Shown here piece by piece: positions 13,527 through 25,617 of a stretch of 64,000 nt of DNA (positions are counted from its first letter, which is position 1; each line of letters opens with the position of its first letter). The translations under genes and the position numbers were made by a program. Under the pieces are notes generated by a model. It ran no database searches. It saw only the letters and a program-made list of their open reading frames with translations, and was not told the origin of the DNA. Source of the DNA: Paragonimus westermani. Its lineage: Eukaryota; Platyhelminthes; Trematoda; Plagiorchiida; Troglotrematidae. Location of the stretch: positions 94,250-158,249 of the forward strand of contig QNGE01000763.1 in assembly GCA_008508345.1 (NCBI GenBank), in the 5' to 3' direction.

Positions 13527-16500
13527 TAAGTCTTTCCGTAAAAAACGCTGAATAGATTAACCGTCCTTTCTGCTGAAATTGTGACCTAATGTGATCATGG
13601 AGTTCTTGTTAGAACGTCCCTTTCAGTGCACCGAATTCGGTTTATACAATGGAATCTTCGCGACAGCCTACTGAACGAGGCAAAGAAATACACCCACACG
13701 CATCATCCTTAAACATTTGGGTTGCACTTGATACCATAAACCTGGCGTTTGTGTTTTGCTAGAGCATCTATCAACCGGAAGACCAAACGAGTCTCAGACT
13801 GGATTTGAGGTTTCGTCAGTATCTACTCACTGAGTAAATTTCCATTACATATCAGCAGTTAATGTGAAGTAATACTTGTTAGTTAAGCGTCACACGATTG
13901 CTGGTAAATCAACACATTTCGAAAGTTGTGAAAATTTAACGGAGAATGTGAACCGTTATTTCCATCATCCCTTTCCACAGAAATAGCCTGAGTGGTAGAA
14001 GCAATTTCGAAAAAGAATTTATGATTTCTGTGCAACGGCGAAACAAGCCGGCTAGCTAAACGTTTATTAAACTGTAATAATAAAAAGTTCCTAATAATTC
14101 CAAGTGGAAAAAAATGGTCTCATTTCAGTCACCTTGATGGGAAACAAGTTCACGGAGGGAAATCTGATCTGATTCTACAAAGGTTTTGACACTCATGCAC
14201 GACTGAAATTTGAAACGATTTGTCTGCGGATCATTACCAGGCTTTTTTTATCATGTATCTTTGTGAAGATTAAAATACATCAAGTTCAGCTTCAGAGCAC
14301 AATACTAAGTATTTCGGGTTCATCCCAATGTTCAAACGAAAGTGGTTTCGGTCTTCTAAATAAGCGGATGGAAAACCCCAGGAGGTGCAACCTTTATTGC
14401 AATGTTCAATTGATAGCCCACAGTAACTACGAACTACATCCTGAAGGTGCCCATCAGAAGTTACATTAAACTGTGTATGTAATTCACTTTCTTGTGAAGC
14501 AATCGTACAGTTTGACTAGCAGTCTACTCTGACTGTCGAACGCCATCCGAGTGATTGAATTTGTACCACATCAACCAATCATCTTTCTAACGGAATGCTC
14601 TCACCTCCAACTGAATCAGTTACTGCATCTCAATATTGAATTATCTTCCAGTGTAAATGCAATCTTCCCCACCAGACACTAGTGAAATCTACCTGTCCTG
14701 AGTCACGTTGTGCTGAGTACTCAAAAAATATCGACGAAAGGATTAAGCACCGTTGTATACCACGATTTTTTGTTACAGTCTTTATAACTCTTTATATGGT
14801 GCAATGTGGCCCTTAAAAATGAAAAGGTCGGGCGACCCTACCGTATACTGTGGTCATTCATTAGCCCAGTAAATTCACGGTGTCCGCCGTCTGCAAATTA
14901 CGAGATTTCGGAACCGTCCTGAACGTACGCTGGTACGGATATTTTCGGCATTGTTCCATACACAGAGCCCAATGGTTTGAGCTGCTACTGATCCCGACGG
15001 CAGTCCATGAAATAACGGGCCAATACGGCATAGAAATATTTTGAATATTTAGAAAAAACAACTGTGTGTGATGGAGATGAGCCAACAACTTAGCGGATGA
15101 AAACATATCATTGGCTGTGATACTGTAGCATCTCCAAGAATGTTTGTAATCCGTGATGTGACGGTCGTACTCCCCCAAATTTGGGAGGTGGATTCTACCA
15201 GACTTGCTCGGCGAGACAGTCGAACCTTTGAAAACGTGTGCCTCCATCAACGTCTGGTCAAATTATGGGTTATTCCAACCGTCGGCAGTCCTAACGAACA
15301 ATGCAGACAGTTTGGCAGGTTCTCCCTCGACATGCACATTTCTCTACCCAACGATAGTGGACTGTGTACCTCAGTCACCTCGGTTGTCGGTCGCGATAGT
15401 TGACAAAAACACATCGCGTTCACATGGCCGCCTCACAAGCAATGTTACATGCCAAGAAAATGAGACTGTTCAGATAGGCGAAGTGAATAACAGTCTCAAG
15501 TGGGCTGGCTATTATATCCAAGGTGAGATTATGACTAGTTCACTGTCGTAGTAATGCTTTACACCTTGAAGGTGGAGAGTGTGGATCTACTACAATAGTT
15601 AGCCAGCTAGCCTTGGTTTACGTGCTGTCTACAGACGAACTCAGCAGGGCAGTGTTGCGTGCAAATTCAGCATCCATTAGTATAATATCTGGTAGACCCC
15701 CTACTCCCTATTTCTTAGGAGCTGCGAATGATCCATCTCTGGAATATTCTTTCGGGTGACCGAAGAGGAAAGGTGAATTGGACATCTCTGTTGGACGGCA
15801 TTTGAGGTGGACATCGATCGGGATAAAATTCTTCGACCCATCAATCTGTAATCAGAATTGACACAGTGATTCCAACGAGTGGACATATTTCCATGGAATT
15901 CCTACGAGACGGAGGTAACTTCAGGGAACACAACAGGCAGCTAAATAAAAAGAACACTTTTCGATTAAACAGGAGCACCATCAATGAGTGTGAGATGGGG
16001 AGTAGGTGTTTTTTGTTTCGTAAATTCCGGCAATGGCTGAAGGATTTCCGATAAATATAGGAACTTGTCTATTGGTCTTTCATTAGATTCTGTATATGGT
16101 GAAGAATCTACAATATCTCGAGACTTATGAGTATTTCGGTTTCGACAATGACAAAGCGAGTATCTTTGGAATTGACATCAGTAATCCTAGAAACTTTCAC
16201 GGAGGTGTGAATGATCAATGGTGGATGTGCTCCACGGGGAGGCTCTTTAGTCTCATATACCGGACTACAGGCTGTGAACAGTTGAAATGGCAGTGCCTTA
16301 CTAATACCCTTTAATACAGCAACAAGACGTAGGTCGGCAAAATGAAGCAACATTGCATTCCACAAGTTGGAACCCTAATTGTCGTAAATGAACACATTTT
16401 CGCTACCGTCCATAGCTAAGGGAGCTAGTTCAGATCAGTCAAAGTGTTTTCGAATTAATCAGCACATTGTTTAAGCTACCGCAACAAGGTGAAAATATAT

Positions 16501-17825
16501 TAGTCACCTAGCTCAGATCTAGTGTCAATAGCATCCGTCGTTGGCCAGTGCAGTCAGTAATCAGGGAAAACAATTCCTTATGAAACTGTCTATTCCATCT
16601 TTTTAAACAGCTTAAAAAATGCTTTCGCTAGACTGCTATTACCATCTTAACCCGACTCAGTGGGAAGCAGTTACTCTGTGTATACGGTTTATTGAATCAG
16701 CCGTAAACCCAACGAGGCACCCTTCATCAGTTGGTTCGCATAGCTGGTGAGAATCGTACGTTCGTATCACAGCTCTGGCCTGTGACCTGAACAGTTTGGC
16801 TATCTCTGTTGCTTGATAACCTCGTCCAGAGATCTCTGGACGACAGTTCGGTAAAGGCAGATTTTCCAGACACCTTCCGCTTTACATGGACGTCAAAGTG
16901 TTGTAAACAGAACGTCACTTGGGCCGTACAATTATAAGATCATGGTTTAATGCATGAAATCCCCATGCTCTTACTAGCGCGACGCACAACTCCGTTGGCC
17001 TGACTGTTTTCATCGGGACGCTCCACTTCAGCCTATCTGTAATGTTACAGTCCACATTGCCTACCGGGTCAACACAGCACTTCAGCCTGACCACTACCTT
17101 AAGGTAGCAAAAAACAGGAAGAAAATCCGAAAACGGTTTGCCAATCTGATAATATTAGCTGATCATATCAGACAGTGAAATTAAGAATGTATAAAAATTA
17201 GAACTTAAGTAACAGCCATTCGGTGGTTCACAGAATCCCATCTGATTTTAGCGCAAGAAATGGGATTAATAAAATGGAGACTTGAATGTCAAATTCGAAA
17301 AACCTACACCAAAACATTCGAGATTGAAAAACAATCATTTCAATGAAAATGGATTGCCGATCAGAACTATGAGACCTTATTCACATATGATTTATTGTCA
17401 ACCAGGAAAACAAAAAATGTGTACGAATAAAACATGGAGGTAAAATGTCTCTGCAATATCATTTCAAAGTGTGCAAGATGCAATCGGCTGTGAATGGTGT
17501 TCAATTCACACTAACCAAAATCATCTAAGACATGTCAGTAGCAAAACGTTCGATTTACGAGTAAATGTTGAGCTCCTCTAGATTCTACGTTATAAACTTC
17601 AGTTAATTTTATCAAAATATTGAGTGGATCGTAAAAAATACTAGTTCTGTGATCAAAGACAAAAAGATAGGATAAAACAATAGACAATTATAAGTGGTTA
17701 GTGGCGAGTTTCTGCGAAACTGAAACGTAAACCGCTTGAGCAGAGGGTAGCCGGTGTGAGTTGCTGATTATCCCGGCAAATTTGAATGCGTAAAGTCAGG
17801 CCGAGTACCTTCGATATTTTACCGT
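13527..17825. other. Unassigned intergenic DNA
   Basis: I recognise no element or gene. Several overlapping frames of 60-129 codons occur around 14860-15550 on both strands, without any domain I recognise. A perfect 14-base palindrome (CTACCTTAAGGTAG) lies at 17094-17107. The segment ends at the first coding remnant of the PLE that follows. Confidence 0.5.
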
Positions 17826-18829
17826 TTGATGTTGAAAGAAAAATTGCCCGGAAACAACAACTTTGTCAAATTGGCAACTCCACATACTGAGGCCTCACAA
17901 GAAAGAGTGAGCAAATATCTGGAGACCCAACGACGTTTTATATCCACACTTAACAGTCTGTTGTTGATATATCGTATAAAGTTCGAGAATTTTATCAGAA
18001 TGGTACTGAAAAATACTAGATACACGAATTTACGCAGTCTTCATGGAACTTTGTCGCGTTCGGATAACGAGGGCTTGTTCCCTACAGCTGGCTTGAAACA
18101 AGTGCAGAACGTCAGTCCAGTTTAGGCGAGTACAAGTGGAGGCTCTATCTCTAGGACTGAAATTTAAAATTCCCCTCAAAAGAGTCGACCGATTGCAGGC
18201 ACAGGTGCAATTTGAGAACATGTATGATCACATTAGAGACTTCTGTCCGACTTCACCGGAAAACGAAGGGTGGTTCCGCGCGAAACTGGTCGATATTTCG
18301 CACCATTCTCTGACTTCACCTATACACCAGCGTTGTTGTTTGACATCTGAACATTACCAAGCTCTAAAACAACTGCGAGAAATGGAAGATGTGAGCTTCC
18401 TGTAGCCAGAAAAAGGTTCGGGTACAGTTATCGTAAACAAGGTTGATAATGAGTCAAAAATGAAAGATATCATAATGGACGGAAGAAAATTTCGCAGACA
18501 GTATTGCTGATAACAACATTTTGGTGGAGAAACAAACCTCAAGAAAGCGTCAAATCTTACTATCATATGGGTATATCTCGGAACTGCAATACAGACAGAT
18601 GAAGTCAACCGGAACCCGCACACCACAGTTAAGAGGTGCTCTGGAAACGCATAAATGTGGTGTCCCGTTAAGGCTTGTCTTGTTTATAGACAACTCACCA
18701 TACCACAAGCTTGCCAGATGGCTTGTGGACATCCTCCACACGATCCGTCAGATGTTTACTCCTCATTGTGTAAAAGATCCCTTCGATCTGGTACAAACTT
18801 TACAGAACGTGTCAATGAGTTCACATTAG

Positions 18830-19330
18830 ATGTATCCTATCGACGTTGGCTCTTTATTTACAAACGTCCCCCTCCGAGAAACAGTTGACTTTCTATGCGA
18901 TAATATTTCACAACAAAATTGGCATTTTGTCTCCCTTGAGGAACTTATACTTTCATATACAGAGAATATCCGTTTTGATTTTGGAGGATTCTCCTATAAA
19001 CAAGTTAGTGTTGTAGCAATGGGTAACCCATTGAGTCCTACACTTGCAGATATATTTTTAGGAATGATTGATTTAAAACTATTCCATGCTATAGATGGTG
19101 CCAGCCTCTATGAGCGATATGTAGATGATATTTTGATTTTTACCACTAACATTCATTTTGCTTCACTCTTGGACCGTTTCAATTCCGTTCATCCTAATCT
19201 TTCTATTTCTCATGAGGAAGAAACGAACAACAGTTTATCTTTTCTAGACATTTCGCTTACTAGACGGCAGGATGGCTCATTACAACGCTCAGTACACCTC
19301 ATAACCACTCGGAGCGGTCAGTATCTATAG
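18830..19330 (+). pseudogene. PLE-1 reverse transcriptase core
   Basis: An open frame of 166 codons holds the best-preserved RT of the window. The D-V-G-S-L-F-T-N-V-P box, which carries the first catalytic Asp, lies near the start. M-G-N-P-L-S-P-T-L-A-D-I-F-L follows from 19019, where most PLEs have MGSPLSP. The catalytic Y-V-D-D is at 19118-19129, so the visible catalytic aspartates are present. The L-S-F-L-D-I-S-L box typical of the PLE palm/thumb junction follows. The frame closes at a TAG at 19328, and the thumb-like homology continues in another frame to about 19510. Enzyme activity would need a continuous protein, which this copy cannot make. Confidence 0.92.
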
Positions 19331-19514
19331 TTCTCTTCTTTTGCGCCCATTACTTATGAAAGAGGCCTGGTACGAACCCTGTTTCATAGAGCCCGGGAGA
19401 TACGCACCGACAACTGTTTCCAAGGAGAAGAGACCAAATTAAGGAAGGCACTACTCGTAAACGGATACCCTGAGAAGTTCATCGACGTTCACATCCGGAG
19501 AAAAGTGTCCAAGA

Positions 19515-20017
19515 TTGTCGTCAGTACGGTTTCCAAGAGGCAGGCTTTTGAAATTACCTTTCAAAGGCGATCATGTCACAACTGATGTAAGTCAAAAATT
19601 ACAATCTGCTCTAACTCGCACATTCCTTGCGGCTGAATTGCGATTGCTACTCACAACTAAGAGTGTCACTCAGCTTATTCGTAATCGTGACCTACCGAAA
19701 TGTTCTGTCTCACATGTCATCTATCAGCTCACTTGCAGTTGCGGTGACGTCTATATCGGTAGAACAAATCGGTGCCTACAATGGCTGAACATATGCCTAA
19801 GTGGTTGGTACACACCATGGCGCAAGGGACATTGGTAACAGAACGAGCGAGACGAAATCCGACCTCATCCATCACAAAGCACATCATGGAAACAGGTCAC
19901 GTTATTGACCCGGCCAACTCGTTTCAAGTTCTGTTACGTAAACAGAACCCCAAAATTGCTCGCTTTCTCCGAGGCAACGTTGAGCAATACTCACCGCCCG
20001 GCTCCGTGTGTGCATAA
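19515..20017 (+). pseudogene. PLE-1 GIY-YIG endonuclease region
   Basis: The region downstream of the RT carries the Cys-containing GIY-YIG module specific to PLEs. C-S-C-G-D-V-Y-I-G-R-T lies at 19734-19766, preceded by the conserved linker L-K-L-P-F-K-G-D-H and an H-V-I-Y-Q-L-T-C segment. After the motif the reading moves to another frame (19772-20017), which gives M-A-E-H-M-P-K-W-L, then T-K-H-I-M-E-T-G-H-V-I-D-P, then a tail with L-L-R-K-Q-N-P-K-I. The nuclease nicks target DNA for target-primed reverse transcription in known PLEs. One frameshift separates the two halves here. Confidence 0.88.
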
Positions 20018-20190
20018 ACTGTTGACTCACGCAGTTTGTCTGCCCTGGAAGTGACGAGAGTCTTTGTTTCACGTAAACCCACTTGTTGAATGTTTCTATT
20101 GTGTTGCTATCCGCATGTCCTATATATTCTAATGTTTTGCGTTCGTGACTGAAGACAGCAAACAAAATGTTAACATCTCGCAATGTATGT
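20018..20190 (+). repeat. PLE-1 3' non-coding end, shared with PLE-8
   Basis: The bases just after the coding end, mainly 20106-20185, resemble those after the PLE relic near 63.3 kb. Both contain a CTAATGTTTTGCG-like stretch followed by GTGACTGAAGACAGC (here) or GTGACTGACGACAGC (there), and then a related run ending in a GTCTT(T)TCT-like sequence. The shared segment marks the 3' untranslated end of one PLE lineage. The CTGANGA is reminiscent of a hammerhead core, but the required stem II cannot be formed in either copy. Confidence 0.6.
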
Positions 20191-23100
20191 CTTCTATCGC
20201 TATCGGGGAAATATGACGGAATTCAAGAAGGTTTTCGTAGAGACGCAGTAGATGACGAAGGAAGCATTTTCTCACCGCTTTTGACAGAGCGTGTGTTACG
20301 TTTGTGGGAATGTATCGTACTCTTGTTGAATACAAATCATTCGGACAATTTGTGTGTAGTTATCCTGAAACTATCAAGAGTAGAAAACATTGTGACTGAA
20401 ATGTAGAACATGGACAGCGGATGTACCAAAAGGAAGAAGTCATGCTTATTCCTGTCACCGGTATGCCATCCGCCTCTTGTCCAACCCTTTTCAATTCGGC
20501 CTGCAGCAACCAGAAAGTATTAGTTCTTCAAGATTTCGGCTTCTATGTGTCCCAGTTTGGTGAATCCACAGCTGACATCAGTCGATGGAAGTAATTTTAT
20601 TCAAAATGATCTGCGGGAATGAATTCACCATTTCAGGATATACGAACGTAAGAGGATACAACTCAGGCCAACTGGAGATGCAAAACAAACTTGTAATTAA
20701 ACGAACAGAATATGAAGAAAACACAGAACAGCAGTTGTGCAATGAACTGTGCAAGAAATTGGCGCATAAACGACAGATTCAGTCACGAAGGGCGACAAAA
20801 AGAAAACGAGCAGGTAGTTACACGCGGTGTAATCCAATGTAAGGTCATTCGAATGAGACAAGTATGCACAATCGAGTTAATGAATATACGGCTATTCCAT
20901 AAGGCTTAGGTAACTTTCAAATCTGTCTGACCTTGGCTCCTATTCCATAGGACAAATTAGACGCTTCACACGGCTGTGTAATCCCTACCAGGAAACGCAT
21001 ATTGTTGTATGGGTAAATTTTTCGTTAATATCTAGAGCGTATCAGTAGTTAACGACCTGTCCTAGACAGTGGAGTTAGGGAAACTAAGCGTTCTCATTTG
21101 ATACTGCTTTAAACGAGAAAATAAATATGCAGGTTATGTACAGCCAACTAATTTTTTAGTTACAAGCAGGTGTACTCACATTTCATTGTTCCTTTTCTGC
21201 AAAGAAAACTAGTTCCTGGATCACAACTGCCTAGTTCCTATATCTAGATGACAAAATGAACTATTGGTAGAGTACGCTTCTTATAAATGGACTCATCGCA
21301 GCTAGTTTCCAAACGATCACGTTGGTTCATACCATTAGCTGAGTGAACCTATCGGAATAAATTAGTGACCAGGTTGATTTTATCCCTTACAATTCCAAGT
21401 AGTAACTGGTACTTTGAACCCCGTAAATGACTGACCGTATAAAATTAAATAAGATCAGTAGCTCAAATCCAATGTTTGTCTATAACCAATTACCATAAGA
21501 CCTCCAGAGTCCTTGCCCGAAATGGACTCGAAGATCTGACCAATTCATGTGTCTCTAACATAGCGGGCGAACTGTTTCACATTCATTACCACCTGCTTTG
21601 TTCCGCCCGACCAAACTGATCGATTGACATGTGTTAACACTTGCTGAGTCATGCACATGATTGGTTGCTTTTGTCATACGCTGTTGTGTAACTACCAATC
21701 GTTTACCGCGGCCGGAAGGCGCGTTCTTTCATGCACATGCTTGTTCACTTTCGCGCTTGCGACTGTCAATACAGTACTCGTTTTCCCAGCGTCGTTTTAC
21801 CGCACCAGTAAACACAACAGTCTCGAAAAACCATATGTGCCAGAGATGAGATATCATTAATCAATCCGTTCACTAACCACAGACAAGTCTGTTCTTATTT
21901 CAGAATTCAAACAATGTTAGCATAAACAGACTGATATGCTTTATCATACAAATTAAAATAACCTGTTACAATACTTACAAAGCAGAAGGTTTGACCAGTT
22001 TTTCTTCCCGAAACCAAACTTAACCATCAGGCTTCATTTGTGTTAAACGTCATTATCTTGAACTGAGTGATGACACCCGACTGATCATTAATGTGTTCTA
22101 GATAGAACATCATTAGATCTTGTCCCAAATTCATTAATGTAGTCACAGATTTCCAGTGTACATTGTCTTGCGTAGACCGTTATTTGTTAGTTCTGGATGT
22201 CTGACCCGGTTAAATTCGTAGTTAGCAAAATGTATTCGTCCATATAGTCAGGGAGATTGTGAACAGCCATACAGCATGTCACTTGTGACATTATTCCGGT
22301 ATTCTTATTCGAGGTTTATAGTGGACGTTTCTTGCCAGTTTACAAGTCTGAAACAGTGGTAGGCGTTAACTGACGTGATATGGTGATAATCGGGGAGACC
22401 TTCATTGACCAGGTCAGCTGACCTGTTGAACTACAACCTCATTTGATAGCCAACTTTCGATTCTGCATTCGTAATCCTTCGCATAATTAAAATCACATAA
22501 ATAACTGGGCTCCTTTAAAGTGACAAGGTACACTGAACATCCCAACAACCACTCGCTGGTTCGAGTTACGTTTGACTGCCAGATCACAGCCTCAATACGC
22601 GGTGAAGTAACTGTTGCATACCTCCCATAGTAAAATCGGGGTTTAGTTTGGGGGCAGCGTCAAGCCGTGAGTAACCTAAAACCGTGAATGAACCAAACCC
22701 GCCATTGAATTTCACCAGATTCACTTGGTTGCGTATCATTAGTGTCAGCGCGGGGATAACTAAAAATCAACGTTACCACACTGCCTACACACAAAATCTC
22801 TGTGGAACTTGGTGTCCTAGTTTTGCCAGAGACTCGTTCAGTTAAGGCAGTTCGCACACTTTACGTCGGATTTGGTTACTGGCAAATTAGGAATTTCAAG
22901 CAGTCTCCATCTGACGCTTGCGTACGTCACCTCACACTTGCTTCTCCTCCAGAACAAATGACCGTGTTTACATTTCTACCAGACCCTAATTTGGCTCACT
23001 GAGAGGCGTCATATCTATCGTTAGTGTGCGTCTATCACACAAAGTGAGGACAAGATTAGGAGGTAAGGTCTCCGCACAATGTGTGGATTACTCCACCCCT

Positions 23101-23286
23101 CTGTCTCATTGAATCATTGTCACCTTTCATTCTCCACCCTCCACCCTCTTCCCCGGGTGCTACCATGTGTTTGTCTGGTGACATTTAAAACATGGGTGCA
23201 CGTCGTTTGTTGTCCGACTTGTGATCTCCAAAGGTAGTTACCGCTTGTGCTTACCTGAAGGTCAATCGAAGTAACGGTGAAACATT
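20191..23286. other. Unassigned intergenic DNA
   Basis: I recognise no gene. The sub-segment at about 21632-21860 is richer in C+G and CpG than its surroundings, starts TGTTAACAC and might be an LTR remnant; it has no further support. A C-rich run (CCACCCTCCACCCTCTTCC) lies around 23132-23152. Frames are all under 90 codons. Confidence 0.45.
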
Positions 23287-24242
23287 ATGAAGGGCCAGCC
23301 TTTAAGAGTTGATGGGGTGTCCGTGGGCTGCCCACTAAACCCAACATTAGCGGACATTTACCTTGAAACGATTGAACAGAATTTTTGAGAGTATTCCCAT
23401 GACTACTTTATACAAAGTTATGTCGTTTATATTTTGATTTTTGCTGAAAGTTACAACTTCTCCCCATTTTTTGACCTTATAAACCCCATACATCCAAACT
23501 TGAGCCGAACAGCAGCCTAGCTTTTCTAGACGTTTTTACCTACGTTTAACTTCATCACACGGTCCAACGGTCACTGTCTCGTAAAGCTACTTGGGACGAA
23601 CAGTACTGACAGTTCTTTTGGTTTGTGCTCATGCCCCACAAGCACAGTCAAGTTAGAACGTTGTTTGACAGAGCCTGACAACTTTGCACAAATGACCGGC
23701 CGACGTAAGAACACGTTTTAACGACTGTATCACTTGCTAACGGCCACCGCGACAAATTCATCTCCGTTCGTCGCACGAAAAAGCCGGAAACACTTGCAGT
23801 TCACAAAGCGAAGGAAAAAAGTGGAGTTCTTAGAACTATGGTTCAAGGGAGAGTAGTTTTCCAATAATGTATTTAATGCACTTCAGTCAGTTGTGAATCG
23901 CACATAATCTGCAGCTGAATTGCGCCTGTCGTTAGACGTGCCAGACGTATTGCACCTAACCACTCTGTCTCATGTTGTTTACCAGTTCACCTGCATTTGC
24001 AGTGACAACTGTATCAACAGAATGGAACGGTGCTTGTGTAGCCGAATGGCTGAACATTTCCCAAAATGGTTGCTGAGAGGATGGATGGTCAAATAAGCAA
24101 CCGAACGCGAAACCTGGCGCCATCAGTTGCGAAGCCCAACCTGAAGAGGGGTCACAGATTCGATCAAATCGGGTCGTTCATTGTGTTGCTGCGGTACCCA
24201 AACCCCGAAATTCTGACCATCAATAAAGCTGTGTTGATCTGA
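23287..24242 (+). mobile_element. Penelope-like element PLE-2, 5'-truncated and RT-dead
   Basis: Conceptual reading across several stops and frameshifts matches PLE-1 from the middle of the RT to the C terminus. The order is V-G-C-P-L-N-P-T-L-A-D-I-Y-L, then Y-V-V-Y at 23419-23430 where PLE-1 has Y-V-D-D, then the thumb. It continues through an A-E-L-R-L-S-L segment and the nuclease, where C-I-C-S-D-N-C-I-N-R replaces C-S-C-G-D-V-Y-I-G-R. It then gives R-M-A-E-H-F-P-K-W-L and a tail ending near a TGA at 24240-24242. Both catalytic Asp codons and the GIY-YIG residues are lost. It belongs to the PLE-1 lineage (MAEHxPKWL) but is clearly older or faster decayed. No part upstream of the RT core is visible. 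Confidence 0.85.
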
Positions 24243-25083
24243 CAAAGATAGCCCGTGTTTTTCAAGCAAACGTTAATGGTACACACTGTCCAGCTGTCGT
24301 AGTAACAAACTTTCATTCCGAAATTCACTCCGTTCAAATATTGTTGCCGTGTGCCTCCGTTGTGAACTGTGTTTGTATTTGAAATGCGGTTGATAAGTCT
24401 GGAAGTAATTGTCGTTGATTAACCGACACTCCCATGAAATGCATGTATCTTATTATCTGTTGTCATACGTGAATTATGGAAAGAAACGTATGCTTCATTT
24501 TTCGAGGTAAACAGAAGGAATATCGAAAATTATTCATCTTTTGACTTTGTAATGACCCACGGTAAAACGTCGTTTACCAGGGCACTTGCAAATCTTTTTG
24601 CTTGGGTAAAGAAAGAAAGATTACTAAAAGTTTGGTGCGATCATTCTGGTTCTGTACACAAAAGTGGATGGAATAAATAATTTACAACCACGTCAAAGCT
24701 AGCAAATAAATTGCGCAAACGACCAAATGGGGAGAATGCAATACGTGGTAACTGCTCACGGTTCTTTGATTTCTGTTTCGAAAGGGATTAAGAGAATTAA
24801 TTCTTTCACAATTCTGAACACTTTAGCTGCAACATAGGTGAAAGATGTTTAGTTATTGTTTTGTATTATCAGTATATGAGGATATTTCTAGAAGGGCTTC
24901 CAGCAGGATAATTCGAGCAGGGAAGGTAGATATAAGGAAGACTGAAAGTGGTACTGTGCTGGCTTTCGTTCGTGGCTTGCTGACACAGCGAATAGTGTCG
25001 CAGGACAGGGTGTACTGGCATGTGGACTTGAACGCCTGAGTACATATTCTACCATCGGTCTCAATTGCTGAAACACTTACGCA
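24243..25083. other. Unassigned spacer between PLE fragments
   Basis: I see no coding region. The first part may still be PLE-2 3' flank, but I found no match to the PLE-1/PLE-8 3' end. A 64-codon frame at 24845-25039 has no recognisable motif. Confidence 0.4.
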
Positions 25084-25114
25084 CTGATGATGTCACCTCG
25101 CCTGGTGATGAAAC
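25084..25114 (+). ncRNA. Hammerhead-like core (degenerate), probably PLE terminal repeat
   Basis: CTGATGA (25084-25090) is followed by a helix II candidate, GTCACC (25092-25097) with GGTGAT (25104-25109), and then GAAAC (25110-25114). That is the order of a hammerhead ribozyme core. One extra T between CTGATGA and the helix, and no NUH cleavage triplet at the right place after GAAAC, argue that this copy is not catalytic. PLE terminal repeats are known to carry hammerhead motifs, and a PLE fragment lies 500 bases downstream. Confidence 0.3.
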
Positions 25115-25617
25115 GTTTGCAACCTAAATGCCAAGCTCGGCGAACATATCAATACCAAAACCATCAACCCGAGCTACAAACAACAGCACCACCGCTGTTC
25201 CCAACCATCAGAAACACCAAAGTGACTTACTTTGATTCTAGCTAGAGTGGAAACCATGTTTGCCGATATGCTAAAATTGGGTTTACTGGTCAACTATGAA
25301 AAGATCATTTTAATCGTTTACCTTTTGAAGCAGTTGGTTCTATTCACAAGTTTGAACATTGCAGTAAGAAGACGGAAACTGGTAGATGCTAGCATTTCGT
25401 ATTGCCTCTTCAGTATCAAATAACCACAACCAGGAATATATATATATATAACACTAATAAGATGGGGTTGAAGAAATAAAATAGCAAATTGGGTGCAAAA
25501 CGACAGGACAGAATTATTAAGTCCATGCTGACTTGAGACGACTAATCGTAACCGTCTCAGCGAAAGGCAGGAAACGCGGATTAGCTCTGAATCTTTAAAG
25601 TCTTAATCGTTCTCAGA
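25115..25617. other. Spacer, short (TA)n run
   Basis: This stretch separates the hammerhead-like core from the coding tail of PLE-3. It could be PLE pseudo-LTR or 5' region. A short TA microsatellite lies at about 25438-25451. I recognise nothing else. Confidence 0.35.

Larger units (their letters stand above)
17826..20017 (+). mobile_element. Penelope-like element PLE-1, nearly full length, inactivated
   Basis: PLEs are retroelements whose single protein joins a telomerase-related RT to a C-terminal GIY-YIG endonuclease. Here almost the whole coding region, about 730 codons, can be followed on the + strand through several frames. The order is an N-terminal domain (17826-18405), a short palm-side motif where the usual D-K-G reads E-K-G (18409-18417), an R-G-A-L-E-T-H-K box replacing the usual GLPxxHK (18631-18654), the RT core and then the nuclease. 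The breaks are an in-frame TAG at 18403, frameshifts before 18521 and 18830, a TAG at 19328 and a frameshift inside the nuclease near 19775. A 65-base stretch between about 18071 and 18135 interrupts the N-terminal reading and could be an insertion. Length agrees with typical PLE ORFs. The assignment is firm; the outer boundaries are not. Confidence 0.9.

Noticed and set aside
25438..25451. Short (TA)n run as an origin or regulatory site
   Set aside because: It is only about seven units long; such microsatellites are common and nothing around it supports a function.
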